Shown piece after piece: positions 17,531-26,529 of a stretch of DNA of 64,000 nt (positions are counted from its first letter, which is position 1; each line of letters starts with the position of its first letter). Made by a program: the position numbers and the translations under genes. The notes below the pieces were generated by a model, which was not told the DNA's origin, ran no database searches, and saw only the letters and a list, made by a program, of their open reading frames with translations. The DNA is from a bacterium (GTDB taxonomy: Bacteria; Krumholzibacteriota; Krumholzibacteriia; LZORAL124-64-63): the NCBI GenBank assembly GCA_016712675.1, contig JADJQR010000001.1, forward strand, positions 3,410,001 through 3,474,000, written 5' to 3'.

Positions 17531-20500
17531 TCAGCGGACCAGGACCAGCTTGAGGGCCGGCGCCGCGATCCCCGCAACGGTGGCCCGGCAGAGGTACGTG
17601 CCCGAGGCCAGGGGGCGGCCCCGGTCGTCGGCGCCGTCCCAGCTGAGGCCGTGCCGCCGGCCCCCGGCCAGCGGCCCGTCGTGCAGCGTCCGCAGGCGTC
17701 GCCCGGCCAGGTCATGGATGGTCACCCGCACCGGCGGCGCGGCGTCGGTGCCCGCGGCCGCCAGTTCCACCTCGACGGTGGTGCGCGGGTTGAACGGGTT
17801 CGGGTGGCAGGCCAGGCGGGCCGGCGCCGCGGCAAGCGGCACCCCGTCCCGGCCGGACGGCACGGCGCTGGCCGCTTCCCCGTAGGCGGTCAGCCCGGCC
17901 GTGACCACGCCGGCGGCCGCGCCCGTCCCCGCCCGCCTGACCTGCAGGTAGCGCAGGTTGTGCGGCGCCGGGACCTTGAGCGTGCCGTCCAGCGGCTGCC
18001 AGGGATCCCACTCGATGAAGGCGAGGTCGTCGAACCAGGCCGTGCCGGCGCCGGTCGCCGGCGGCTCGACCGCGCAGCGGAGCTCGAACCAGGCGGCCGC
18101 TGTCGGGGTCTCCAGATCGCGCCACTGCCAGGTCCAGCCGGTCGTCCCGTTGACACGGGCCCCCAGCTCGGTGTCCGACAGCGGCGTCTCGGTGGTCCGC
18201 GTGCCGTAGAAGCGGGCCATGATGCGGGCCGCGGCCGCGTTCTCGGTCCTCAGCCAGCCCGCGGCCGTGTGGCGCCGGTCGGCGCGGCACATCAGGTGCG
18301 CGATCAGGTCCGTGCCGGTCTGGCCGGACTGCGCGGCGTCGCGCTTGACGGCCAGGCTGCGGGCCCCGCCGTGGCTGACCGCGGGGTCGAGCGTCTCGTC
18401 GGCGGTGTTCACGTCCCAGAAGTCCGCGCCCTCGTCCTCGAAGCCGGTATGCCAGAGCAGTTCGCGGCCCCAGGCCACCTCCCACCCGCCGCCGGCGCCA
18501 CCGCCGGTCACGCCGAAGACCGCCGTCAGGAACCCGTCCGCCGGCAGGGGCAGCGGCGGCGAGGTGACGTAGCCGTCCTTTTCCACGGGCGTGAAGGCGA
18601 GGTCCAGCGGCACGACCGTCGAGTCCAGCCCCGCGCGCGACAGGTGCAGGCGGGCCTGCGGACCGGGCACCGCCGCCGGGTCGGGCACCATGACGACGTT
18701 CATCGCACGCGACTGGTCGGCCAGCCAGCCGAGGATCTCGCGGCCCAGGTTGCCGACGGCCGGCCGCGGAATCCAGTGGTCGATGAACGCGGGCGTGAAG
18801 CGGTAGCCGGTGATCCCGGTGGCGTCCACTTCCAGGGTGAGCACGCCGGTGGGCATGGTCTCGACGTAGGACAGGTCGAAGACGAAGTTGCCCAGGCTGT
18901 GGGCGATCAGCTTGCCGTTCCACGCCTCGAAGCCCTGCAGCACGTGCGGGTGGTGGTTGATCAGCACGTCGGCGCCCAGGTCCAGGGCCAGCCGGCGCAG
19001 CTCGCGCTCGGACGGGGTCGGCTCGTTGAGGAAGCGGAACTCGGGCGCCTCCTTGCCGGTGTCCTCCACGTCGAAGCCGCCCGGCGCGGCGGCCAGCGGC
19101 GGCACCAGCTGGTACTCGGCGCCGCTGTGCGTCTGCACGATGACGACGTCCGCCTGCGGGCGCGTGGCGTCAATCGCCGCCCCCAGCTGCGCCGGCAGGA
19201 GGTGGGCGAAGCCTGGCTTGTCCCAGCCCGCGTCCAGGAACGGCTGGTAGTTCCACTCGCGGCCGGTGCGGTTGCACAGGCCCAGGAAGCCCAGGCGCAC
19301 GCCGCCCTGCGAGCGGAAGGCCGGTTGCAGGGCCATAACCTCGCTGCTGCCCGCCCCGCAGTACGGGATGCCCAGCGCATCGAGGCCGGCCATGGTGTCC
19401 AGCATGCCGACCTCGCCGTAGTCGATGATGTGGTTGTTCCCGAGGGTGACCAGGTCGATGCCCGCGAACGGCAGGCCGGCGATGTTCTCGGGCCGGCTGC
19501 GGAAGACCACCGACTTGGTGGGGTGCGGCGTGCCGCGGCTGGTGTAGCTGACCTCGAGGTTGGCCACGTTCACGTCGGCGGCCTGCCCGAAGATGGGCAG
19601 CGTCGGCGCGAAGAGGGCCTCGATGCCGTCGGTGGCGATGATGCCGCCGCCGGTCTCGTAGCCGCGGCCGGTGAAGACGTCGCCCACGAAGTTCACGGTC
19701 AACGTCCCGTCGCCGGGCCCTTCGTGGACCACCACGCGGCAGGTGTCGCCGCCGGCCAGGCCCGTCTCGTCGCGCACGACCAGGCCCACGGTCCAGGGAT
19801 GGCTGGCCGTGACGGTGAACGTGTGCACGGGGTCGGGCAGCGGGCTGCCCTGGCCGTCGCCGAAGTCCCACAGCCAGGTGAAGGCGTCGGAATCAGGGTC
19901 ATGCACGGCGGCGCCGAAGCGCGCGGTCACGTCCCAGGCGCCCGCGCGCAGCTTGCGCTGTTGCTCGATCGTGTACTGGATGTTCACGCGCGGGGCCCGC
20001 GGCTGGTCGTCCGTCACGTCGGCGATCGCATCGAAGCGCGTGGTGCCGGCGCTGCCGGCGCCGGACTCGTTGACGAAGAAGACGCGGTCGATCACCGGGT
20101 CGCCGGCGCCGAATGCCGCGCGCCAGTCGCGGCCCACCGGCAGCAGGTACGGCTCCCAGGCGCCGGTCGCGAACGCGCCCTGGTAGACGGTGAACCAGTT
20201 GGTGGCCGTCGGCAGGTCGCGCCCCGCCACGGTGTAGAACAGCTCGCGGACGCCGTCGCCGAAACCGATGGCCTGGGTGCCGCCCTTCACGGCGGCGTTG
20301 ACCGCCACGCGCCAGACCGTCGTGTCGGCGACCGCGCGCGGGGCGATGGCCAGCACCTTCCAGGTATCGCCGCTCAGCTGCAGCGCGCTGCCGGCGCCGC
20401 CCCAGCCGGTCACCAGGGACCAGGCGGCCGGCTGCGAGTCCTGGCCCGGGTAGCTGGTCAGGGCGGGGGCGCCGTCGTCGAAGGTGGCGATGTCGTCGGC

Positions 20501-20605
20501 GGCGCGGGCGGCGCTCGTCGCGAGCAGCAAGGCCAGCAGGATCACCGGCGCGTAAGTGGCCGGCCTGGCGACAGGCTGCCGGCTGCGGTCGGGCTGCAGG
20601 CGCAT
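17531..20605 (-). CDS. Secreted PKD + CapA-type phosphoesterase + FlgD-like sorting-domain protein
   Basis: 1024 residues, ATG at 20605 behind GGAGGAG. The signal peptide ends about residue 35 (SAARA-ADD). A beta-rich region (about 36-205) is followed by a PKD domain (about 215-300, WDFGDGQG). Then comes a CapA/PGA_cap domain (about 305-610) with FVGDVFTGRG, ANLEVSY, GNNHIIDYG, THSGAEY and INHHPHVLQG / HSLGNFVFD, the calcineurin-like metal-site motifs. A second beta region (about 690-880) and a C-terminal FlgD-like Ig domain with CHPNPFNPRTTVEV (about 920-1024) end the protein. CapA proteins act in poly-gamma-glutamate synthesis or related polymer metabolism. Export and surface attachment are inferred from the terminal domain. 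Confidence 0.85.
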   Translation of the reverse strand: MRLQPDRSRQPVARPATYAPVILLALLLATSAARAADDIATFDDGAPALTSYPGQDSQPAAWSLVTGWGGAGSALQLSGDTWKVLAIAPRAVADTTVWRVAVNAAVKGGTQAIGFGDGVRELFYTVAGRDLPTATNWFTVYQGAFATGAWEPYLLPVGRDWRAAFGAGDPVIDRVFFVNESGAGSAGTTRFDAIADVTDDQPRAPRVNIQYTIEQQRKLRAGAWDVTARFGAAVHDPDSDAFTWLWDFGDGQGSPLPDPVHTFTVTASHPWTVGLVVRDETGLAGGDTCRVVVHEGPGDGTLTVNFVGDVFTGRGYETGGGIIATDGIEALFAPTLPIFGQAADVNVANLEVSYTSRGTPHPTKSVVFRSRPENIAGLPFAGIDLVTLGNNHIIDYGEVGMLDTMAGLDALGIPYCGAGSSEVMALQPAFRSQGGVRLGFLGLCNRTGREWNYQPFLDAGWDKPGFAHLLPAQLGAAIDATRPQADVVIVQTHSGAEYQLVPPLAAAPGGFDVEDTGKEAPEFRFLNEPTPSERELRRLALDLGADVLINHHPHVLQGFEAWNGKLIAHSLGNFVFDLSYVETMPTGVLTLEVDATGITGYRFTPAFIDHWIPRPAVGNLGREILGWLADQSRAMNVVMVPDPAAVPGPQARLHLSRAGLDSTVVPLDLAFTPVEKDGYVTSPPLPLPADGFLTAVFGVTGGGAGGGWEVAWGRELLWHTGFEDEGADFWDVNTADETLDPAVSHGGARSLAVKRDAAQSGQTGTDLIAHLMCRADRRHTAAGWLRTENAAAARIMARFYGTRTTETPLSDTELGARVNGTTGWTWQWRDLETPTAAAWFELRCAVEPPATGAGTAWFDDLAFIEWDPWQPLDGTLKVPAPHNLRYLQVRRAGTGAAAGVVTAGLTAYGEAASAVPSGRDGVPLAAAPARLACHPNPFNPRTTVEVELAAAGTDAAPPVRVTIHDLAGRRLRTLHDGPLAGGRRHGLSWDGADDRGRPLASGTYLCRATVAGIAAPALKLVLVR

Positions 20606-20707
20606 TGGCGCTCCTCCGGCGATCGGACCGGCGCGAACCGGGCGCGCCGCGACTTGGTCGGCCCAATTCGGCCTGCAAATCGTGCGCGTTCCCGGCCGGC
20701 GCGTCCA

Positions 20708-20713
20708 AGTATA
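20708..20713 (-). promoter_or_regulatory. -10 hexamer TATACT for the CapA-domain gene
   Basis: On the minus strand TATACT lies about 103 bp upstream of the ATG at 20605. The region 17 bp further upstream (CTGTCG) is a poor -35. This is the best promoter signal in the 196-bp gap between this gene and the island. Confidence 0.35.
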
Positions 20714-20801
20714 TCATGGGCGGGGCAGACCGACAGCCGGTTACCTTACAGGTTTCGGCTCAGGCGCTTTGCTGCGGGCAACCCGGGTGTGCCCTTGGTG
20801 C

Positions 20802-21581
20802 TCATGAGGGTATGTCGGGGCTCGTTGGCAGATTGTAAAACCCGCGCAACTCGTCCAGCACTTCGGGCAAAGCGACACGAGAAATCCCTAAGGATTTCAG
20901 ATCCGGAGGGTCTTGGGCGATGAGCGAAATAGCCACGATCAGATCTTGTTGCAGGTTGGCGGCCAATGTGATCTTGGCATCCCGATCCAGCACGGTGAAC
21001 AGCCGGAATATATCGTTCTTGTGCTTGCGGATGTTTTTGGTGTCCACCACTTCCCCTGCGGCTTTCCGGTTGGAGAGATCGACGTAAGCCCGCGCCTTCA
21101 GCGGGATAAGGCCGTCCGCTTTGACCAAGGATAGCCCGTCAATCGTGGTCCGCCGTGCCATCACAAAGTCGTAGTAGTCGTCGCTCATCAGAATGGCGGA
21201 GAGACTCGATATTCCTTCGTCCACCGGGATAGGGGTGATGTCGGTATACCCCTTGAGATCAAGCGCGTCCGGCACCCGGGCGAACAACTCAAGCATTTCC
21301 GGGAATCCCTCAGTCTCGGGACCATGGAACCGGTACACCGGACGCTTGCCGGTGCTTTTTTGGCGGCTTTCATAGGCCCCCAAACGGATGAACTCCCAGA
21401 AAGCTTCCGCAAATTCCCGGTCAAGGGATTCGAGACAAAGCACTAAGTCCAGATCCTTGGTGGACCTGAACTCGCCTCCCAATTCCTCCATGCTGATGCT
21501 GGAGGCGGTGCCACCGATCAGGACATAGCGGTCCGAGTAGCCCGCGAAGTGCTGCTTGAAGCGGTCGAGTCCCTTTACCAT
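20802..21581 (-). CDS. AbiEii-like nucleotidyltransferase toxin, module 1
   Basis: 259 residues. The polymerase-beta-type fold is seen from GGTAS at 23-27 and the acidic pair STKDLDLVL (D43, D45), as in AbiEii/AbiGii toxins, which modify tRNA or nucleotides and arrest growth. Codon use and G+C are clearly lower than in the core genes. The ATG at 21581 overlaps the antitoxin stop by seven bases and its GGAGGTG ribosome site lies inside the antitoxin gene, so toxin translation depends on the antitoxin. The match to characterised AbiEii is by motif only. Confidence 0.7.
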   Translation of the reverse strand: MVKGLDRFKQHFAGYSDRYVLIGGTASSISMEELGGEFRSTKDLDLVLCLESLDREFAEAFWEFIRLGAYESRQKSTGKRPVYRFHGPETEGFPEMLELFARVPDALDLKGYTDITPIPVDEGISSLSAILMSDDYYDFVMARRTTIDGLSLVKADGLIPLKARAYVDLSNRKAAGEVVDTKNIRKHKNDIFRLFTVLDRDAKITLAANLQQDLIVAISLIAQDPPDLKSLGISRVALPEVLDELRGFYNLPTSPDIPS

Positions 21582-22567
21582 GGCACACCTCCAAGCAAGT
21601 TATCGATGGAGATCTCCACGCGCTCGTCCTTGACGTCTGACAAGCTCAGCGCCAGAGAAAGCCGGTCCACCAGCGGTTTCTCCGCCAGGAGGCGCGGGTC
21701 ATAGTGCCAGATTTCGAATTCCGCATGAGCCATGTCCTTGGAGACGCTGGGGATGAGGTGCAGGCCTGGCTCTTTTCGGATTCTCTTCCATTCCTCGCTG
21801 GTGATGGCCCATATGGCGTGTCGCGGGACAGCAAGCATCGTCAATTCCTCCAGCGCGGATTCCCCGGCTTTGAAATCACAGCCAGGAAACCATTCGTCCA
21901 CGTAAATGCGCTTCTTCACCGGGGAACGCAGAACGGTGCGGACTTTTTCCCAGAGTTCACGCCCGGTGACGAGGAAGTGGTGCTTGGCAAAACGCCGCTC
22001 ACCCTGGCACTCCACCAGTTCAAGTTGGCGCAGCTCGTCCAGTGCCCGGGTCATCGTCATTTTGGTGTAGCCGAATTGCTCGGCCAGCCCGGCCCCGGTG
22101 AACTCGGACTGTGGGTCCATCCGCCGCAGCAGGCACGCCAGCACCACGACTTGCCCGGCCGGTGAGATTTTGAAACTCGTCCGGCGCGGTGTCCTGAACT
22201 GCTCGCGCAGGTCCAGTCCGAGGTCCGGCAGGTAGAGCTGCTGGCCCGGCGCGAGAAACGGGATTCTGCTCTCAATCAGTCGCTTGCGCTCGTAGGCACC
22301 GACCGTTTCGAGCACGAAGAGGCTGCGCAGTCCGGTTTTCTGGTGCAGCCAGTCCGAATGCTTCGCCATCGCCGCCGGAATCGGGCCCGCCTCGCGGGCC
22401 AGCAAGGCCAGGAATTCCTTGCCCCACAGCGCGCAATGGCCGATTTCGTAGGCTTCCGTGATATGGAGCGGCAGCTGGCGCAGGCCCGGAAATGGTGAAA
22501 ATGCGACCTCAATTCCGAGAATTTCCCGGATGTAGGTGGCTGCTTTGTCCTGTAAACTCGCGTTCAT
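21575..22567 (-). CDS. Winged-helix AbiEi-like antitoxin/regulator, module 1
   Basis: 330 residues from the ATG at 22567 (MNASLQDK); 22603 is possible but lies within the operator. A MarR/winged-helix segment occurs at about 150-200 (GAGLAEQFGYTKMTMTRALDEL, split by helix turns), followed by a mixed C-terminal domain. AbiE antitoxins are DNA-binding repressors of their own operon and neutralise the toxin without contacting it. The four-site operator immediately upstream supports autoregulation. The N-terminal 140 residues match nothing I recognise. Confidence 0.65.
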   Translation of the reverse strand: MNASLQDKAATYIREILGIEVAFSPFPGLRQLPLHITEAYEIGHCALWGKEFLALLAREAGPIPAAMAKHSDWLHQKTGLRSLFVLETVGAYERKRLIESRIPFLAPGQQLYLPDLGLDLREQFRTPRRTSFKISPAGQVVVLACLLRRMDPQSEFTGAGLAEQFGYTKMTMTRALDELRQLELVECQGERRFAKHHFLVTGRELWEKVRTVLRSPVKKRIYVDEWFPGCDFKAGESALEELTMLAVPRHAIWAITSEEWKRIRKEPGLHLIPSVSKDMAHAEFEIWHYDPRLLAEKPLVDRLSLALSLSDVKDERVEISIDNLLGGVPW

Positions 22568-22574
22568 GACGGGA

Positions 22575-22636
22575 AAGTAACACAGATGCCTGCCAAGTAA
22601 CAAGACAAAAGTTACTTGAAAAAATCAAGGTTACTA
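22575..22636 (-). promoter_or_regulatory. Four-half-site symmetric operator of AbiE module 1
   Basis: AAGTAAC occurs at 22575-22581 and 22595-22601 (20 bp apart), and the reverse complement GTTACTT at 22611-22617 with GTTACTA at 22630-22636 (19 bp apart). The inner pair extends to a perfect 8-bp inverted repeat, CAAGTAAC and GTTACTTG, with a 9-nt spacer centred at 22606. AbiEi repressors are known to bind paired inverted repeats in their promoter. Confidence 0.7.
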
Positions 22637-22697
22637 TGAAGTGAACGCCGGTTGAAAACCGCAGCACCTGCATTTGGGCATTCACTGGATCGCCACG

Positions 22698-22719
22698 ACA
22701 CTTGCGCCGGCGCAAGTCC
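22698..22719. repeat. 18-bp palindrome with two conserved flanking bases, left copy
   Basis: ACTTGCGCCGGCGCAAGT at 22700-22717 is a perfect palindrome. With two flanking bases on each side (22698-22719) it is identical, on the opposite strand, to 31748-31769. It lies between module 1 and the insertion-sequence scar. Confidence 0.75.
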
Positions 22720-22787
22720 GCACCCAACCTCTTTATCTGCCTACTAGTTACCACTAATGCCCTGCCTCCACCAACCGATCCGATCAT

Positions 22788-23026
22788 ATGCTCAACCTCA
22801 TCTTCTACACCCTGCGCGACCTCTTGCGCCCCCGCCGCGATCTGCTACTGGGAAACCTCGCCCAGCGCCAGCAGATCCTGGTCCTGCAGCGCACCAACCC
22901 CCGGCCGCGATTCAAGGATCGCGATCGCGCATTCTGGGTCCTGCTCCGCCGATTGTGGGCCGGGTAGCGCCGGCCACCGCGTTTGGTCCAACCGGAAGCG
23001 GTCATCAGATGGCACCGCCGAAGCTG
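22788..23026 (+). pseudogene. Truncated DDE (IS3/IS481-type) transposase N-terminus
   Basis: From an ATG at 22788 the frame reads MLNLIFYTLRDLLRPRRDLL and parallels the N-terminus of the transposase at 25196. A TAG at 22965-22967 interrupts it; the similarity continues past that stop (RPPRLVQPEAVIRWHRR) to about 23026, where the sequence switches abruptly to an IS91-type fragment. It is dead: no catalytic domain remains. Confidence 0.8.
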
Positions 23027-23354
23027 GCGGCTGTAGACCAGGGTCTGTTCGTTGAGGCGGCCCAGGCGCTCCTGGCTCAGCGGTGGCCGTGCGCAGTAGC
23101 GCGCCAGGCGCTCGAGGCCCTGGCGGTGCCGGCCCGGAATCGTCACCGAGGCGTCGACCGACCAGCCGCCGGCGTGCTCACTGCTGTCGAGGACGTGGAG
23201 CGCGTCGTCATCGAGGTGGCCGTGGCGGTGCAGCCAGCGCAGGCCGCGGCGGCGCATCTTGGCTTGAACAGCCTCGAAGTCCCCCGGTTCCAGGTCGAGC
23301 GCCGGGTGGAAGATCGCCTCCCCGTCCTCGCCGGCGCTGAACACGCCGTCGGTC
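23027..23354 (-). pseudogene. IS91-type transposase internal fragment
   Basis: On the minus strand this segment encodes TDGVFSAGEDGEAIFHPALD and onward to LGRLNEQTLVYS, closely similar to the middle of the full-length transposase at 28205-29734. The similarity begins exactly at the switch point after the DDE-transposase remnant and stops at about 23354. HUH motif and termini are missing. Divergence from the intact copy shows it is not a recent duplicate. Confidence 0.85.
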
Positions 23355-23507
23355 AACTCGATCTAGGGGGTCAGGTCAAACCGCCGACCCCGCGAACAGT
23401 TATAGAATAGCCCTCGTTCCATGGAGGCCGAGAGCCGCTGCCAACGTCTCGCGCGACGATTTCTAGGCCGGAGAGGATTAGCTCCTCGCATGCACCTCAC
23501 TTCGGAC

Positions 23508-24437
23508 TCATAGAGAGATCTCGCGTCCCTCCCACCCCTTCGCCGCGATCCATCGCCATCGCCTGACCTGCTGTCCGTCAGCCGGCTCGAAATTCGTGAG
23601 CACCGGTCCGAGGAACGCCTCCAGATCCGTTACGACCTCACGAAACGAATCCGGCGCCTGCCCGAGCCGGCTCCTGCGCCGAAAGGCATCCCACTGAATC
23701 TGCTTCGTCTCGATGAATGTGGACGAGAAGGCCGCCAGTGACCGGGAGCGCGCACGCTCCCTTCGCTCGAACGTCAACCGTACGGCTTCTGCCAGGGTCT
23801 CCCCATCGAAGTCGTACTGCTTCGACAACTGCCAGAGATCATAGAAGTCCTTCATCCTGCTGTTCAACTCGCCGTGCCGAGCCATGGCCTCGAGCTTCTC
23901 CGCGACGACACTCTCCCGGCTGTAGCACAGCAGTCGCGGTGCCGGGTCGCCCAGAATCGTCGGCAGCTCGGCGACGACAGGCGCGGGGTGGACGGCGTCG
24001 CCGAACCCGATGTCCACCTGCATGAAGATCCTCGCCGTATCAAGCCGCACCTCGAAGCGGATCCTGATCCCGTCGTATTCCGCGTCCTCCGTGATGCGTT
24101 CGGCCCGAACCGATGCCGGGCTGTAGACCAATCCGTCTGCCTCGACCTCGACGTCCATGATCTCCCGAATGATCTCACTGACATCCTCGGGGCGATTGCT
24201 TGTCCTGCCGAGCAGATCAATATCCATGGTCGACCGCTGTGCCGGAAAGCTCCAGACCCGGAGCACCAATGCACCCTTGAGAATGAACCGCTCCGAGTGG
24301 CCTGATCTTGACAGGCGGTAGAGGAATCGTTCCATGGCATAGTACTGGAGCAGCTCGTTGAACGGGCGATTCTCCGCGCGGGCCAGGTTCAGGAGGCGCT
24401 GCCGGACGGATGCCGCAATGTTCGCGGGGGCCATCAT
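23508..24437 (-). CDS. AbiEii/AbiGii-type nucleotidyltransferase toxin, module 2
   Basis: 309 residues, full length for the family. Nucleotidyltransferase core: FILKGALVLRVW (51-62) and STMDIDLLGR with D72 and D74. A conserved downstream block is RESVVAEKLEAMARHGELNSRMKDFYDLWQL in pieces around 175-205, giving the catalytic-site lysine and the MKDFYDL motif of AbiEii proteins. Such toxins arrest translation through tRNA modification. ATG at 24437 overlaps the antitoxin stop by four bases. All motifs look intact. Confidence 0.85.
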   Translation of the reverse strand: MMAPANIAASVRQRLLNLARAENRPFNELLQYYAMERFLYRLSRSGHSERFILKGALVLRVWSFPAQRSTMDIDLLGRTSNRPEDVSEIIREIMDVEVEADGLVYSPASVRAERITEDAEYDGIRIRFEVRLDTARIFMQVDIGFGDAVHPAPVVAELPTILGDPAPRLLCYSRESVVAEKLEAMARHGELNSRMKDFYDLWQLSKQYDFDGETLAEAVRLTFERRERARSRSLAAFSSTFIETKQIQWDAFRRRSRLGQAPDSFREVVTDLEAFLGPVLTNFEPADGQQVRRWRWIAAKGWEGREISL

Positions 24438-25027
24438 TGCAGCGCCTCCAGATAGGGACGCATCACCTGGTCGACGCGACAGATCCTGGCGTAGTGAAGC
24501 ACAGCACCGAAGTCAGGCCGAGAGCGAGCCCGGTAGGACTTCAGCGCCTCCTGAACGACGTCCATACCGATCCGGTTGCGGAACTTGAATGAATCGGCCA
24601 GCGTCTTCTCGGGGCAGTAGATCCGGACCGGCACTCCGTCGAGATGGTGCTCGTCGATACCAGCGGCGAAAGCCTCTGAACCGAAGCGATAGACCCGCAG
24701 CGGAGGATGATCGAGCCTGGGAGTTCGTGAGCCCCTGGAAATCGCGAGGGACACTTCATGGGGCACCTGTGTCGTCAGTTCATGAAACGCCAGGGCGGAC
24801 ACCAGGCAAACCACTCCGCCAGGAACACGCAGCGTGACCGTGACCAGATCGGGATTTCCAATCGGAGGCAGATCGACGAGCCGGTAGATCCCCCGGCTCA
24901 CCTGCTCGATGACTCCCCGGTCTCTCAGCGCGTAGAGCATGTAACGAGACATGCCCAGGCCGATGGCCTCGCTCATGTGGAGTCGGCCACCGTTTTCGCG
25001 AAAGAGGTCCTCGGGTTGCTTGGCCAT
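24434..25027 (-). CDS. AbiEi-type antitoxin, module 2
   Basis: 197 residues from the ATG at 25027. The longer start at 25072 overlaps a CATAAT -10-like hexamer (minus strand, near 25075), so 25027 is preferred; TGGAA is a weak ribosome site. The N-terminal winged helix reads MSRYMLYALRDRGVIEQVSRGIYR, split around a wing. It is followed by the family's VCLVSALAFHELT block and PVRIYCPEKTLADSFKFRNRIG. It represses its own operon and counters the toxin without a stable complex (type IV). Confidence 0.85.
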   Translation of the reverse strand: MAKQPEDLFRENGGRLHMSEAIGLGMSRYMLYALRDRGVIEQVSRGIYRLVDLPPIGNPDLVTVTLRVPGGVVCLVSALAFHELTTQVPHEVSLAISRGSRTPRLDHPPLRVYRFGSEAFAAGIDEHHLDGVPVRIYCPEKTLADSFKFRNRIGMDVVQEALKSYRARSRPDFGAVLHYARICRVDQVMRPYLEALQ

Positions 25028-25195
25028 CGTGTTCCAGACGTTTTGTTTGCACTTGTTGACATGTGGGGCCATTATGTCTTATTCGTAGGGGACAGAGCAA
25101 GGCATGTTTCGCGCAGTTGCCTTTTTTGGTGTTAACTTATTACCGTACAGCCTATTACATCTCAATCGCGTCCGCCTCCGGTCGATTCTGTATCC

Positions 25196-26216
25196 ATGCT
25201 GAACAACCTCTTTGCCCTCCTGCGCGATCTCCTGCGCCCCCGCCACGACCTGATGCTGGAAAACCTGGCCCTGCGCCAACAGATCAACGTTCTGCGCCGC
25301 GGCAACACCAGACCCGCCTTCCGGTTGCGGGACCGGCTGTTCTGGGTCGTCCTGATGCGGATCTGGGCCGGATGGCGCCGCCCGCTGGCGCTGGTCAAGC
25401 CCGAGACCGTGATCGCCTGGCACCGCAAAGGATGGCGGCTGTGGTGGCGGTGGAAGAGCCGCCCCAAGGAAGCCGGCCGGCCGCGTGTGCCATGGCAGGC
25501 GATCGAATTGATCCGCCGGATCTCGGCCGAGAATCCCACCTGGGGAGCGCCGCGCATCCACGGCGAGATGATGATGCTCGGCTACTTCGTCAGCGAAGCC
25601 ACGGTCGCCCGCTACATGCACAAACGGCGAGGGGCGGCCGACGCAGAACTGGAAGACGTTTCTTCGTAACCACCTTCATGAGACGGCGGCCATCGATTTC
25701 CTCACCGTGCCGACCGTGACGTTCCGCACGTTGTACGTTTTCGTGGCGCTATCGCTGGACCGGCGGCGCATCGTCCACCTCAACGTCACGACGCACCCGA
25801 CCGCGGAGTGGACGGCGCTACAACTCCGGCAGGCGTTCATGTTCGACACGGCGCCGCGGTTCCTGCTGCGCGACCACGACAAGATCTATGGCCATGCCGT
25901 TGTCGAGGCGCTGGAGCAGATGGACGTCGAGCTGATCGTGACTGCCGTGCGCTGCCCGTGGCAGAACGGTTTCTGCGAGCGCGTCGTCGGCACGCTCAAG
26001 CGCGAATGCCTGAACCACGTGATCATGTTCAACGAGGCGCACGCGCGCCGCATCCTTCGCGGGTACCTCGAGTACTATCATGGATCGCGCACGCACCTGG
26101 GGCTCGATAAGGATACGCCGGATGGGCGCGCTGTCGAGCCGCCCGAGATGGGGCCGGTGCAGAGGCGGCCGATGGTGGGCGGGCTTCACAGTCGGTACTA
26201 TCGGGCTGCGGCGTAG
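25196..26216 (+). pseudogene. DDE transposase (IS3/IS481-type) with a +1-type frameshift
   Basis: The 5' part (25196-25669) reads MLNNLFALLRDLLRPRHDLM through the DNA-binding half to YMHKRRG. The 3' part is open in the frame joined around 25635 and runs to 26216: RPTQNWKTFLRNHLHETAAI, then LLRDHDKIYG and NGFCERVVGTLKRE, giving all three DDE acids. Removing one G from the GGGG run near 25632-25635 restores a single continuous protein. Natural programmed shifts in IS3 elements are -1, so mutation or a sequencing error is likelier. Terminal inverted repeats were not identified. Confidence 0.8.
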
Positions 26217-26529
26217 GCGATCGGCGAGCGATGCGATTGCGTCGTGTTGGGCCGGCGTCTGCCCTCTTCGTGGAAGACATGTAGCCACTCAAGAACCGGG
26301 CGCGGGAATGCGCGAAATCCAGCGGCCTGTGCGCTACTTTTGGAATCCCTTCCCAGTTGCCAACAAATCAGACGCGTGATCGAGGTGCCTAGACCGTGAT
26401 GACTGCGTGATGGATGGGATTTTGCATAGGGTCAGGGTCGCCGGTGGTGATGGCCGCCGCAATTGATCGCCGTTCTCAAACGAGGTCCACCGACACCCCG
26501 CACCATCCCGGGAGGTCACCCGCCGGGCG
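26217..26529. other. Gene-free island spacer
   Basis: This 313-bp stretch lies between the frameshifted DDE transposase and the recombinase remnant. I found no supported open frame, hairpin or repeat. It may hold the lost right end of the transposon or the attachment-side DNA of the recombinase. Confidence 0.3.

Noticed and set aside
17168-20923. 1251-codon open frame on the plus strand
   Set aside because: It is antisense to the CapA-domain gene and is low-complexity Arg/Gly/Ala/His, as expected from a high-G+C shadow frame; the minus strand has clear domains.
25620-25650. Programmed frameshift in the DDE transposase
   Set aside because: The shift needed is +1, in a short G run, whereas IS3-type elements use -1 at A-rich slippery sites.
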